From Tetranychus cinnabarinus (lineage: Eukaryota; Arthropoda; Arachnida; Trombidiformes; Tetranychidae): a DNA stretch of 64,000 nucleotides. How positions within the stretch are numbered: position 1 is the stretch's first letter; every line of letters begins with the position of its first letter. The stretch lies in the NCBI GenBank assembly GCA_022266195.1, contig WHVY01000010.1, positions 12,501-76,500 on the forward strand, written 5' to 3'. Below the pieces are notes generated by a model, which saw only the letters and a list, made by a program, of their open reading frames with translations, searched no databases and was not told where the DNA came from. Below are positions 9,414-21,829 of this stretch, piece after piece. A program made the translations under genes and the position numbers.

Positions 9414-12400
9414 CTAAGTTTGACAATTTTTATGGAATGCTGATCTAGCCTCAATGATATTCAGGTAATTCAACATATCTTTGTTCATTTGTTCAATCTC
9501 AGCAGCATATTTGTTTAAATCCTCTTCATTATCGGTGTAATTATCTTCTATGTCTTGTAAGAGTCGAAGTTTTTCACTAGCATCTTTAGCTAATTTTTCA
9601 GCTCTTGATCTGATTGACTCTGATTGTTTCTTCTGTAAGCCAGAATCTGCTTCTTTTTGAGCCAATTTGCGTTTAGCTTCTTCAAACTTGGCTTCCAGGC
9701 CACCAACTTCTGCTTCTGCTGCTTTGGCCATATCTGTAGCAATATCAGCTTCCTTGGATGCTTGAGTTACTGAGTAAGTATTTTTCGTAAAGCTTATGCG
9801 AAGTCCTTCCAATCTCTTTCGTAGTTCTTCGATCTTAATCTTAGCTTGTTCTGATTGTCGAGCAATACTTTCAGTCTCAGATGAAATGGAATCAAGATCT
9901 ATTTGAGCTCGATTAAATTGTTCATTAGCATTTTTGATTGAATTCGCTGCTTCATTTTGAGCTTCTTGAGCAACAGCTAAAGCATTCAATACCTCTCTGG
10001 CCATTCCTAATATTTCATCTGCACGATTCTTTGTGAAGTTTGCCTCTGATTCGAGTGTTTGTGCTCTACGCAAATCAGCTTCAGTTTCATCTAAAATTTT
10101 CTCAATATTTTTCACATTTTTGAGAGTTACGTTGATTTTATTGGCAAGATCAAGAATTTGTTCCGGAGTTAATGATATTTGAATTTTCAGGCAGTTTTCA
10201 GCAACTGTTCGTATCTCAGCTGGAGTCGCTGATTGAGCAGTCATGAATTCATCAATAAGATTAAATAAATCTTGAATCTCTTTGCTCATTGCCTCTGAAT
10301 TGTTTCTGGCAGCAATAGCTCTATCATATGCTCTTTGAGCTTCACTTAAAGCTTCCTCACTACGACGGCGAGCTTCTTCAGTATTCCTCACCTCGTCTTC
10401 TCCCTTTTCACGTAGTTCTTTCAAAATTTTCTCAGCATCCTGGCCATAGTTAAGTGCTGATTGAGCTTTTGTAGTTGCAGCGTCACAAGAAATATCACCA
10501 CATTTTGAGCAACCGGCTCCTCCACAAGTATAATCACATTTATCAACGGTAGATCGACCGCCACAAACCAATTTGTTGATATCTGGAATATTGTCTTCTA
10601 AATGTTTGATTTTTGCCGAAATCGCACTCAGCGATCCTCGATTGTTTTCCATTGATTTTTCATGATCGAAATTTGTGGATGAGATTAATTTTTCTGTTCC
10701 ATATCTAAGCTTTCTAGACTTATAGATGTTAGGTATAGCATCTTCAACCTTTTTTTCAGCTGCTAAACTTCGCCTGTAAGCGTCTTCTGTCAGGTTCAAT
10801 GCACTCCTAACATCATCTGCTTTAAGTTTAGTTGTATTTTCACGTAACTCAGCATTTTGAGCTTCCAAACCACGAGCCAACAATTTCAACTCGTCAAGGC
10901 GTAAATTGGCTTGACCAGTACGTTGAACAGTTTGATCAGTATCTCTTTCAGCTGCAGATATTTTTTGATTCAAAAAATCAACCTCTCGTTGTAACTCTTG
11001 AATCGTTTTGTTTACATTTCCAATATCAGCGTCCGTAACGTTTGATCCTGAAATTAAAATTTCTGCATCCAGTAATTTATTTTCAATTGTAATAAAAGAC
11101 TTTCCATAAGCCCCTGGTGCTCCTGTTTGTTTGATCTTACGAGCTCGTTCAATTAGTCTTAAGGTTTCATCTCTAAGTTGCTGTATTGTTGTGTCCCAAT
11201 TCTCAAAACATTCACCACATGATTCACACCGAGGAGCCGATCCAAGGTAACCTCGAGCACATTGATCACATTTTTTACCAGATATTCCCTTTAAGCAAAC
11301 ACATGAGCCATCGAATTTATTGCACTGCATAGTTGCGGATCCACTAGGATCACAATCACATGCTGAAAAGTTAAAATGATAAATAATGATTAATTTTAAT
11401 CGATAAAAGTTATTACTATTTTTGTTTTAGCAAATCAGAACAAGAAATATTAATCATTTATTTTGACTTACGGAAGCATTGGATGCGTGGATCACCATAA
11501 TGATTTGGTTGACATTCATTACATTTGCGACCACCACGTCCTGGTCTACAGGAACATTGTCCATCAAATTCAGAGCATTTCAAATTGAAAGATCCTTGAG
11601 GATCACAGTCACAAGGTTCACAGCCAACACCTGAGGTTAGATTCCAGTGATTGAGTTCACATTTATCACATTCACTTCCAACAACGTTTGGTAAACAGGG
11701 ACATTGTCCTGTTCTGTGGTCACACGAGCCAAATACTTGATTCGTACCGATTGGTGAACAAACACATTCAGTACATTGTTGTGCCAAAGCATTGCCATAG
11801 AATCCCTTGCGACATCGTTCACAATGATCACCTTCTGTATTATAAAGACATCTCAGACATACGCCAGTTCGTTTGTCACAATTCCCTGGTTGTGATACAT
11901 CAATATTATTGCTACAATCGCATGAACGACACTTATTAATCTCATATGTTCCCTATTAATGAAAAACAATTAGGTAAAAGTGTTATTAATAAAAATACGA
12001 AGATTTTATACCATTAGACGAACCTTTCCACTCATAGGCCCAGGAGATGAATCGATGAAATAATTCTCATCACATTGCTCACATCGATCTCCAGTATAAC
12101 CAGGTTTACAGAAACAGCGCGGCAAGTTAGTCGAAAGATCAAGTTCGCATCTTTCAGCGTGAAAGCTTCCTGATTGAGGTACACCCGGGCAGGTACACGG
12201 ACGACAAGGAATGTTAATTCCCATCAAAGGGTTGCCATAATAACCATTAGAGCATCTTTCACATCTATGACCTTCAGTATTATCTAAGCAATTCAGACAA
12301 GCTCCTGTTTTGAAATCACAAGTTTCTGAATGTAAGTTACAATCACAACGCTGGCAGTTTGGATAATTCCAGAAGCCAAGTTGGCATTGATCACATTGAC

Positions 12401-15400
12401 GTCCAAATGTATTTGGTCGACATTTACATTGACCTGATACCACATCGCAAAAAGCATTTTCAGATCCATATGAATCACAGTCACATGGACTACAACCATT
12501 TGGTCCAAAGTCATAAAAGCCTTGAGCACACTGATCACAAGAACGACCGATAATATTTGGTTTACAACGACACTTTCCTCCAAGTGAATCACAAGCAGGA
12601 GACTCTGATCCAGTAGAATGACAATTACAAGGTTGAGCTCCATTGTACATTGAAATGGCCATTGATTGGTAATATCTCTTGCATGGCTCAGGAATTTGAT
12701 ACCTCGTCACAGAATATAAATATTCATCACATCGATTTCGTCTGAATTCTTCCATTTCTCTTTCTCGAGTAGGATCTGAGAAGATTTCAAAGTCAGTCAT
12801 GGTTGGAATCAAAGCTAGAGAATCAACTGCTATTGTTGAATTTTTGCTACCACCAACTCTTAGACCAACATCAATTCTTATTCTATATCTTTGATCTCTT
12901 TCAAAACAATAAGGACCAGTTTTAGTATAAGCGCGATTAACTTCAAATTGAAAGGGAAGTTGTTTTGAACCGTATTCAAAGTTTTTCTCGCAAGGTGATC
13001 CTGGCATTGGAACAGCTCGTCCGGTCAATGGTTCAATTAGAATAGTTCCTTGACTCCAAATAGGTTCAACAGGTTGATATCTCACAATAATATCGTAACG
13101 TGCTGAGTGAGAGACACTTATTTCGAAGTCAATGAAAGATTTTTCAAAAACACGAGCAAAACCGCCTCCAGTCCAAGTTGAAGTAGCTCCAGTTGGCATT
13201 ATCCAGGGAATAACATCTCTGCTATGATGTGCTTCTTCAGCTTCAAACAAAATTGAGTTCAGTGTAGGCACAAAGTAACCTGGTTCGATTGTATCGCATC
13301 TTTGCCCGGTAATGTGAGGACGACATGGACATTGACCAGTTGTCAAATTACATTGTAAATCGTATGATCCACTAGGATCACAGTTACATGGGCGACAGCC
13401 ATCTGGAAACAATTCAAGTCCATAATGATTCTTTTCGCAAGAATTGCAATCCCTACCGAAAAGATTGTTTTTACAAATGCATTCGCCAGTTATTTGATTA
13501 CAGGCTTGATTACGAGTTGATCCCAAAGTATTGCAGTTACAAGCTAATTGTTAATGGAAAAATGGTACATATTTAGAGAAAATTTTCAGAAATATTTAAC
13601 ACTCAGATGAATACCTTGACATCCAAGTGGATTATCTCTATTCAAGTTCCAAAAGCCAGATTTGCATACGTCACATCGACGTCCAGCTACATTTTCTTTA
13701 CATTGACATTGACCAGCCACTTTACCTCGTATCTCATCAGTTTTAGTCTCACAAATACCGTTATTCCTGGATCCTCGTTCATCACAGTCACAAGCTTAAT
13801 TAAAAAGTCATTTGAATATTAGCAGATTAAAGAAAATTTACATTATAATCAAAAAACTTACGAATGCAGACATATGGATCATCAATACGTCGATTGACAT
13901 CCTGATAGAACTGAGGTTTACACTCTTCACAGTGATCTCCTTGAGTATTATGCTGACAATCCTCACATTGCCCTTGTTTAATAACGAAAAATACAATTAA
14001 TTTGTTTTCATCACCAACTAAAACCTTGAAGCTTATAACTTACCACCACTTGTTTTTCCTGAAACTATCCATAATGTCCTATTAAAATGACATTTTGTTG
14101 CATGATTGTTACAATTACAGCCTGTAAAAGGAAAAAATTTTTATTAGATTTACTTAATTATAGATATTTGTTTCATAGCTTGTTAATAGCGTTTTAATCT
14201 ATCTGAATCAACCGAAAAACCGTTTAGCTCAAAAAAGTGAAACGATCGAGTTTTAGGGCTGAATGATGAGTTTTATCCTGTTTTTGCTTTCTTCGTTTTG
14301 TAAAATCTTTTTTCTGCTTACTGTAAGCATTTTTTATCTTTTCTCATTCTCTTTGGAAATTGTAATCATTGTGTGTGTGCTTGAAAACGAAATGATCAAT
14401 AATAATTATTTTAATAAAGTCATCCTTTTTTTTCTTCTGCTTTCTTCTTTCTTGTCACGATTACCATCTTCAGTTTTTTCCTAACGAATTCTTTTTCAAT
14501 TTATAATTGATGAGCTTCAAACTCCCAAATTAACAGATTGTTGTGTCACTCGAGTTAGAAAGAAAATTTGTTGAGCAGATTGTTGGCAATGATTGCGATA
14601 ACTTCTCCGTCACTTTGATAGTCACCATCACACTCTCCACGGTAAGTGGATGGAGTTTTCACCATGGAATAGGAATCAGAGGCTGATGAAGATCCGCTCA
14701 TCTCATTTCCAGTTACCTCGAAAGCACCAACAACTGGGACGTTATCAACAGATTCTTTCAAAATTTTATCCACGTCGATTGAATTGCCTAATTTAAGATC
14801 TTGCCTCAATTGGCAAATTGTGTTCTGATGACGAACCTTGGTTCTGGCTAAACGAGCCATTTCAATTTCATTCTCGGCCTCCTTTTCCTTCAAATTTTGA
14901 ATACATCGACGGGCACAGTTAATTATATTAATGTGAGATGATTTACGACCTCAGTATTCAACTTGTATCAAAGTAAGGCTCAGATAGTTAAAAATAAATG
15001 AGATTGAAAATCGTTTTTTTTACTTACGTTTGCATTCATTAGTTTGTCTTCCAATCGCGGGTTTCCATTCAGCATCTTGATAGAAGGGTTCACATTGTCT
15101 ACAATTGGGTCCCGAGGTATGATGTTCACAAGCACATTTACCATAAACCATTCCATCAATAGCTGTTTGACCTTCTTCAGGGACACATCTACTAGCATGA
15201 CCATTGCAAGAGCAACTACCTCGAACTTTCATTTTCATCAAAGCATAATAATACTTTTGTCGAATCTCGGGTCTTGGATCAAGAATATCATCACCAAAAG
15301 TATGAAGTTTATTAAAAATTATACGCAAATTTGTTACCTTGAGAAGCTCTTTTATCTCATCTGAATAAGGGTCAAGAATAGGAATATTAGGTGGAAGTAC

Positions 15401-16995
15401 TTTGAAAATGACTTCACCATGATAAGAAGGAGTAACTGCTGAGTATTGAGATTCACAAACAACTTCTTGTAAATTTTGTCTTTGACTTTGTCTAACAAAA
15501 GGATAATCACGTCCACAATCAGCAGAAAAATACTGGTAAGGTTTCCATGTTTTTCCATAATCAGATGATCTTTCAATCACCATAGCTGCAGGACGAAATG
15601 TTTGAAATATCATTATGATATGGGTTAAATGAAATTCAACGCCTAAATCAAGTTGTATTGTAACATTTTCAACACCATTTTCAGCCTGCCACCAGAATCT
15701 TCTGTAATCTTCGTCAACCTTCGTAATAATATTTTCAATTCTGTGGTATTTTAATGGACTTTTACGAGTTCTCGCGGACTCACGAGAATCACATGTATGA
15801 CACTTTTTCCTTTTAAGCGTATCACCGAGAATACAATATTTTTCAGGAAACACGAGTCCACAAGTCGATGATGCAGTTAAATTAGTTTCACGACCTATTA
15901 ATAAATCACCAGTTGGAGGCAAACAACTGTTTCTATCACAAGAGTTGGAACCTGAAATGAAACAAACAATATTTCATTTAAAATTAAGAAATTATTTTGA
16001 GAAAAACGTAAAATTAAAATAGCACAAGAATGTGATAATGAATGACCGACACCATTAGAGTAAATTATAAAGTTAACCAAAAAAGTAAGTTGTGAGTAAA
16101 AGTAAGATTATGGCTGATGTTGAGTACCGTAGAACGACCAAGGATGAGAAACATCTTCGTCTGGAATGAAATAATTTCCTGGTGGAGGTATCCAGGTCTC
16201 ATCATCTGGGGCTAGTGTAGTACCATCAATGTCTGCATCGTAACCTTTAGAGGTGTTAGATGTTGATGACCAATGGTAATACCTATCTACCCAGTGTACA
16301 GGTTTAGAGTCACTGCCCCAAGTACGGTTTTGATAGGAAACTGTACGGTTAAATGAAGTTGTCAAGTTTCGATTGCGCGCAGTTATTGGAAGTTGAGACC
16401 GCTCTTCTGATGGAAAAATGAAAAAAATGAAATTAATGAGTTGATAAAAGATCATTTTAAATCTATTAAACATACCTTGGTAGTTAAAATTCCAGTCAAA
16501 GGGTTTATAAGTTGGTCTGTTTGCTCGTTGTTGTGAACCTCCATTCAGCCTTTCCAATCTTCTATTGGATCTAATTACTATTTTAGTGTAATGTTTAAAG
16601 ATGTATTTAAATTAATTTTGCACATAATTGTATCGCTAAAGCAGCGAAGAGTTAGAGTTAATGAATAAACAATCACCAAAACCAATGCAATGTTAATCGA
16701 CTTTAGACTCCAGTAGCTCAAAAGATCTTTGGTTACATTTCAATGACATTCAATGTAAATTGTTATTTTAAGTTCAAAATTCATTCAAATTGGTTATCAA
16801 AATCAAACTAAATCACTTGATTACACTTGTTTCAACCAGAGGAAAGAATCAGATTGTTAAAGTTGCTTGTTTTGAAAAAAAGAAACACTTACCTTGTTCA
16901 TCTAAATCTGCTTGTAACAGCGACACTTGATTAAAAAACACAGATTGGAAAATAATTACAGCAATTTGTACCAAAATGAATGGATTGATTAGCAT
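9414..16995 (-). CDS. Laminin subunit beta (LanB1-like), 10 coding exons
   Basis: Secreted basement-membrane chain that trimerises with alpha and gamma laminins. Coding exons: 16995-16893, 16577-16476, 16406-16128, 15951-15028, 14121-14044, 13972-13862, 13794-13615, 13543-12012, 11952-11472, 11362-9414. Every intron is GT-AG, phases agree, and the total is 5739 nt (1912 aa). Order of domains: signal peptide (MLINPFILVQIAVIIF...), a ~140-residue polar extension, the LN domain (from ~165; TGDLLIG, ENVTIQLDL, RPAAMVIERSSDYGKTW), cysteine-rich LE repeats, the beta-type domain IV/LF (~685-905), more LE repeats, then a long coiled coil (~1330-1905). The coil contains a beta knob with clustered cysteines (CGGAGCSKCG) and a terminal Cys (KNCQT). 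The beta-specific LF domain and knob exclude alpha and gamma. The pre-LN extension is longer than in vertebrate LAMB1. Confidence 0.97.
14555..14893 (-). CDS. Unrecognised ORF inside a laminin intron
   Basis: A 112-codon frame on the same strand as the host gene, inside the 14122-15027 intron. It stays open upstream to a stop at about 14960. The product is charged and helix-prone at first (KEKEAENEIEMARLARTKVR), then Ser-rich (EMSGSSSASDSYSMVKTPS), and ends NNLLNKFSF. Composition is much more protein-like than the surrounding DNA. I do not recognise the family. It could be a nested small gene, a retrocopy fragment or a cassette exon of the laminin gene, though it ends in its own stop. No clean acceptor was identified. 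Confidence 0.4.
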   Translation of the reverse strand: MKEKEAENEIEMARLARTKVRHQNTICQLRQDLKLGNSIDVDKILKESVDNVPVVGAFEVTGNEMSGSSSASDSYSMVKTPSTYRGECDGDYQSDGEVIAIIANNLLNKFSF

Positions 16996-18129
16996 TTTCA
17001 CACAAATTAAACAGATTAATAGAATCAAAAATACAAATTAAGATAAAACAAGGGTTAAACTTTCAATTTAAATCAACACATTTTCCATTGTTTCATTGAA
17101 TTCGCATTGAAGCTTTCACAGTTAAAAAATCAGAAGAGGAGCCAAACGGATTCTCAAAGCAAAAGTTTCATTCCTTACGCTCCCTCTATCTCACTCTCCT
17201 ACATCAAAATCTGTTTCTTTTCATCTTACAACTCATAGAAAGAAAAGAAAGAAACTCGTTATTGAATCTTTCTTTCAATCTTCTTGTTAGTTTATGTTAT
17301 AAGCCTTATTGATTCATATGCAATTTTGATTAAAGAATAGTCAACTGTTGCTCTGTTTTTGTCCAGATTGTCACATACTTTGAGTTCAATTTTTAGGAAA
17401 AGGTAAATCTCTTTTCTATCATGTAAACATGTTTGATCACAAAGGAATATGTGTTGTAAGTGAATCTCCGTAATTGGTTAGATGAACGGTAAAACGAGTT
17501 TCATTTCTTAAAAAAACTGGCCTCAACTTGTTTAAGGTACGTAGGTGTATTGAATGAAACTATTGACCAAATTGGGTAAAAATGGTTTCTCTTTTTGTTT
17601 TGGATACAAATAAACTTGTTCTCATGCAGATTGTCTCGTTGTCTGCTGGGGTTTGCTTTGAATTTGACAAAATGGATTTTGATTGGAAACTATTCTCTCT
17701 GGTTCTTATAATCTGCTTGAAACAGCGATAATGTGGTGAGCACGAATTATTGAAATGAGCACGAATGCTGATTGAAAATATTGAAAACGGTTTGGGGAGA
17801 GACAACCAGAAAAATGATAAACAAAGCTTGATAAAAGTCAGCTTGTTACCAGAAAATAGTGAGTAGGTGTTTTAAAAATAAAATTGGTGGATTTTCAAAC
17901 AAAAAATAACATCATTTTGACGAGATTGATAATCAACAAGAATAGCCTCTAAATTGTTTATCTTAATTTACCTGAAAATATTAAAGAAAGACTTGTATTG
18001 AAAGTTACCTTCAACTTTCCTTTCAACACTGATACTTCTATGTGTTTAACAAACCTGGTCAAAAATTTACTGCTATGGAAAATCATGTTAATATTAAGCT
18101 TATCAGATTGATGAGAGAAGAAAATATTT
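16996..18129. other. Upstream region of the laminin gene
   Basis: Must contain the laminin 5' UTR and promoter, which I cannot place exactly. A pyrimidine-rich tract lies at ~17175-17225. No coding exon was seen; the frame near 17560-17805 has no supporting signals. Confidence 0.4.
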
Positions 18130-19496
18130 CTTTTCTCTTTTCTTCTTCTATAAATTTTCTCAGTGTTTCACCAAAGATTTGGTCGATTTTCGATATCAAA
18201 CTTTTCAGGTTATTTTGAATCATTATTGTTTGAGAAACTGATGAAACAACTGTATTGGCTCATATTTTTGTGAATAAATGTTACTTGAAATAACTAAACG
18301 TTACGATCAACTTGCTTCATCTTTTGATCACAAAACTCATGAGTTTTTGTTGACTCAAGTATCTAATATCAATACAGTCGACTGTTGGATAATGACAGGG
18401 AAAGATTAAGGGGTAACAGAGCATCAAAGTGAATACAGTCAATCCTTTGCTCTCTCAACCTTTGCCTGCTCTAAATGCCCTTTTCCACCTTATGATGTTC
18501 CAAACAAACTCAACTGTTGCAGTGAACTAAACAAGAGGAAATGAGAGTTATCTGTAACCAAAGAAACTTGAAATTGAAACACGAGTACAAAAGTAGTGGT
18601 TCACTGTTATTGATACGTCAAATGGGTAACACACACACTACGTTTGTTTGTACACTAAAGTACCCGGTTAAAGCAATTTTTTCGGTAACAGTCTAGTTAC
18701 ACGGACTCAAGGCGTAACTAGCAAGACTTTTAAACCAGTAACCAATCAAGACAATCTGTTTGAATTTATCATCAATCAATTAAAAGTAAAAATTGAGAAT
18801 AACTCAATAGAGAAAGATATTAAAGCGATTCTGAAGCGGCTTGCTGGTCAATTTTGTTTGTCCACTAATTCAACAATTGAATATTAGTTTAAATATCATT
18901 GTTATGTGAAAATTATTAAAACCAACACATGAGCGTCTTTAATGTGATTGTTTTAAATCGTGTGTTAAATTAACACTCCTCCTTGTGTCCGTGTAACTAG
19001 ACTGTTACCTTTTTTTCTAATAGAAAGTAAGTCTCCATCTAGTGATAATGACTTTCAGAAACTGATAGCGCTTAAAATTTAGGCAAGTGCAAGGATTATA
19101 TGGATTACAAAAACGATGTAAATTTTCAAAAAATCATAGATGGCGACTGAAAATTGCTTTAACCGGTTACTCTAGGTATTAATATTAATATTTGCCTTTC
19201 AAACGTTCAACATTATCAATGATGATGACAATTGTATAATATAATAATAATTATTTGAGTTTCTTGTATCAATTGAAGTGAAGAGAAAAGGCTCAGTGAA
19301 AGGTGAAGACTTTCCATTTTTGCAATACTCTACAGTTGCAAACAATAACAATAGTCTAATCGTGAGAATATTGATTAGTAATTAAAAAGAAATGAACAGT
19401 AATTATTAATAATTAATAATGAAATACCCAACGATTCTGCCCATCTCATCAAGAAAGCTTTATTAGTAAACTGTTTACATCTTTACATCCTGTAAC
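18130..19496. repeat. 1.2-kb interspersed repeat, copy B (5' of laminin gene)
   Basis: Direct-orientation partner of 7740-8940, highly similar by eye outside indels. With copy A it brackets the laminin beta gene at a spacing of ~10.4 kb. It is interrupted by the MITE at 18684-19009. No coding frame. Confidence 0.9.
18684..19009. mobile_element. 326-bp MITE with 23-bp perfect terminal inverted repeats
   Basis: Ends are GGTAACAGTCTAGTTACACG... and its exact reverse complement ...CGTGTAACTAGACTGTTACC; the perfect match runs 23 bp. The insertion interrupts repeat copy B exactly where copy A is continuous. It is flanked by a 7-bp exact duplication (TTTTTTC), or 8 bp with one mismatch. No coding capacity. 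Target-site size suggests mobilisation by a hAT-type transposase, which is inference. Confidence 0.92.
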
Positions 19497-21403
19497 AAAA
19501 CAATGAATTTCACATGCATTCTAAGCTCACATCTGTGTAGCCAATTGTGATATTTACCTTAATAAATAATTACTAAAGCTTTAATTGAGCAAATTGATTT
19601 TGAATCTCAATTTTAAATTCACAGACAGTAGTGACATCTATTGCTACAGATTCAAACCAACATTCATGGCTATCCATAGATGTTGCTCTTTCATTTTCTG
19701 ACTAATCAAGTTTTCCTTCACTAAATACATTTTTGCAAGTATTTTGTTTCAACAGCACTTCTTTTGATGCAAATTTGTTGATTTTTTTGCTAATCTCACC
19801 TTTTCTTGGTAATTTTATAAACATAAAATCAATTTTGCATTTATTTAAACGCTCAAAATCAGATTATGCTCAATTTCAACTTAGAAAATTTCTCGTCCTA
19901 TCCACAAGCTTTTTGATGGCTCTTAATCTGAAGGAGTCTATAAAATATTAACAAAAAAAAACAATCACTTGAAAAAATGATCAACACTCGAAGGAATATT
20001 ATAAAACTGCTTGCCTTATCCAAATGACCAGGCAATTGACTGTCATCTTGTTTTCATTTGCTTTGACTGTCATAATTTGAAATGACAGAATGATGAACTG
20101 AGCAAAGTGAAAATCATTATTATCGAAAAGACACAGAATTTTGTTTCAGAATCATGAATTAACTCAATATCAAAAGGGAGTCTCAATCTCAATGAATGAA
20201 TGACCAAACTAACAACTTACATGACAATGAGAGTTTATTATTTTATTGAAGTTCAAACATAAGACAAATACATAATATGTATAATTGATTTAATCGATAA
20301 ACAGTTACAATGATGAAACCTGAAACATCTCTTGAAAAATCTTGACATGTAAACTTGCAAATGAGAAAGCATAAAATATGGTTGATGAAACAATAAGATT
20401 CAAAGGATAATCAAATGAAGAAAGTTGATTAAAAACATGTTCAACACTTTGATTAATTTGAAAATACATAACTACATGTAAGATCTGGTGAACATCAAAT
20501 TGAACAATTTAAGTTAAGACATAATTGATTGAAAAATAAAGGTTACCAAAATTTGGAGTCTGCGTTATCATAAGATGATGCAGAAAGGCTGAAAATCAAT
20601 GTCATTTATACCGGCTACAGATGATAATATTAAATTACCAATTGAGCGCCATCTTCTCCATCTTCACCCATCTTCATCATCAATAATCATCTCTTTCTTT
20701 ACCCTTTCATGTTACCCTGAAAATTTCTGTTATCCTACCATTCCCTGAAAACCCTGTAACATTTTGTAAACTCACTCATCTTGTAAGGATATCAGTGTCA
20801 GTGGCTGTGAGTAGCTCAGTCTGTGAACAACAACTTACAAGGAAACATAAACATTTAGCTTTCTTCTGACAACTGTTATTACAGTTAAAAATACTAAACA
20901 ATTGCTAAATTCATTTATCAAATCAATAATTAAAGGTAAGATGATCAGATGTAAAAAAAGTTTACCTCTGACAATAAGCAAGTGACAAGGTTGCCTGCTA
21001 TTTTTGGGTTAGCCTTTTCAATCCATTACCATTTTATTGTTGTTGTGATGTACACACCCAGACATCCTTACCTTACTGTATTACAACAGTTGACCAGTCT
21101 GTTAATTGTCCACAATCAATTGATCTTAATGGCTTCTGACCATTCAAAAGGATCATAAGTGTTTCTGGTGTTTTGCATGTTCGACTTGATTGTGAACAAA
21201 ATTCATCTAATCAAAGTGCTTGTCACCATTCAAATCAACTCAACCTTATTTAACTTTAACCACTAATCAAATGGTCAATATTAAACCATTCATCAACTAA
21301 TCAATTGCTATATTTAATTTGCATAACAGTCGCGTAAATCAATGATCATTTGATCAACTAAATTGTGAAAACCTTTTCGGATTTACTGCAAGAAACCAGA
21401 AAA
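19497..21403. other. Intergenic, no clear gene
   Basis: AT-rich. A possible non-coding first exon ends at an AAAG/GTAAGATG donor at ~20936 and could belong to the small + strand gene at 21404, but its start cannot be fixed. The 19733-19951 frame lacks supporting signals. Confidence 0.35.
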
Positions 21404-21804
21404 TAATGAATTCAATGTGGAATCTATGCAGAATGAATTGCCCAGCTTTACCTTATGATAATAAAGTAAGTAAAATTAACCTTAATCATTAATAATCCCA
21501 TAATTTATCCATTTCATTGTATTTGAATGCCGTAAATTAAGAATCAACTCATTTGGATTAAACAATTAGCTTTGAATCTTTTTCTCAACCTTTTATCAAA
21601 GTGACATTTATTTTGCTCCATTTAAATTTTAATTTTAATTTGAGTTATTTTTTATTATTTCAGTTTTTAATCAACATTGGTTTACCTTTCATTTGCATTG
21701 TCACAGTCATAACTTTTATCCAGGGATTCCAGTTTACCTGTCAAGGCTTAAACCAGTCTAATAATAATATTATTAGTAATAATTCAGGCTCTTGTTTACT
21801 ATAA
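21404..21804 (+). CDS. Candidate small single-pass membrane protein, 2 exons
   Basis: Exon 1 runs from ATG 21404 (a second in-frame ATG follows three codons later) to ~21465, ending at a strong GTAAGTAAA donor. Exon 2 begins at ~21664 after a long pyrimidine tract and TTTCAG, and stops at 21804. Both junctions are phase 0. The product is about 66 aa: a short Cys-containing N-terminus (MWNLCRMNCPALPYDNK), one hydrophobic helix (FICIVTVITFIQGF) and an Asn/Ser-rich tail. An AATAAA follows the stop at ~21823. I do not recognise the family. The ordered donor, tract, acceptor and poly(A) signal support a real gene, but upstream exons may exist. Confidence 0.45.
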
Positions 21805-21829
21805 TCATTAATTGGTAAAATCAATAAAA

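Noticed and set aside
13388..14484. Plus-strand frames opposite the laminin gene
   Set aside because: Antisense shadows of LE-repeat exons and introns.
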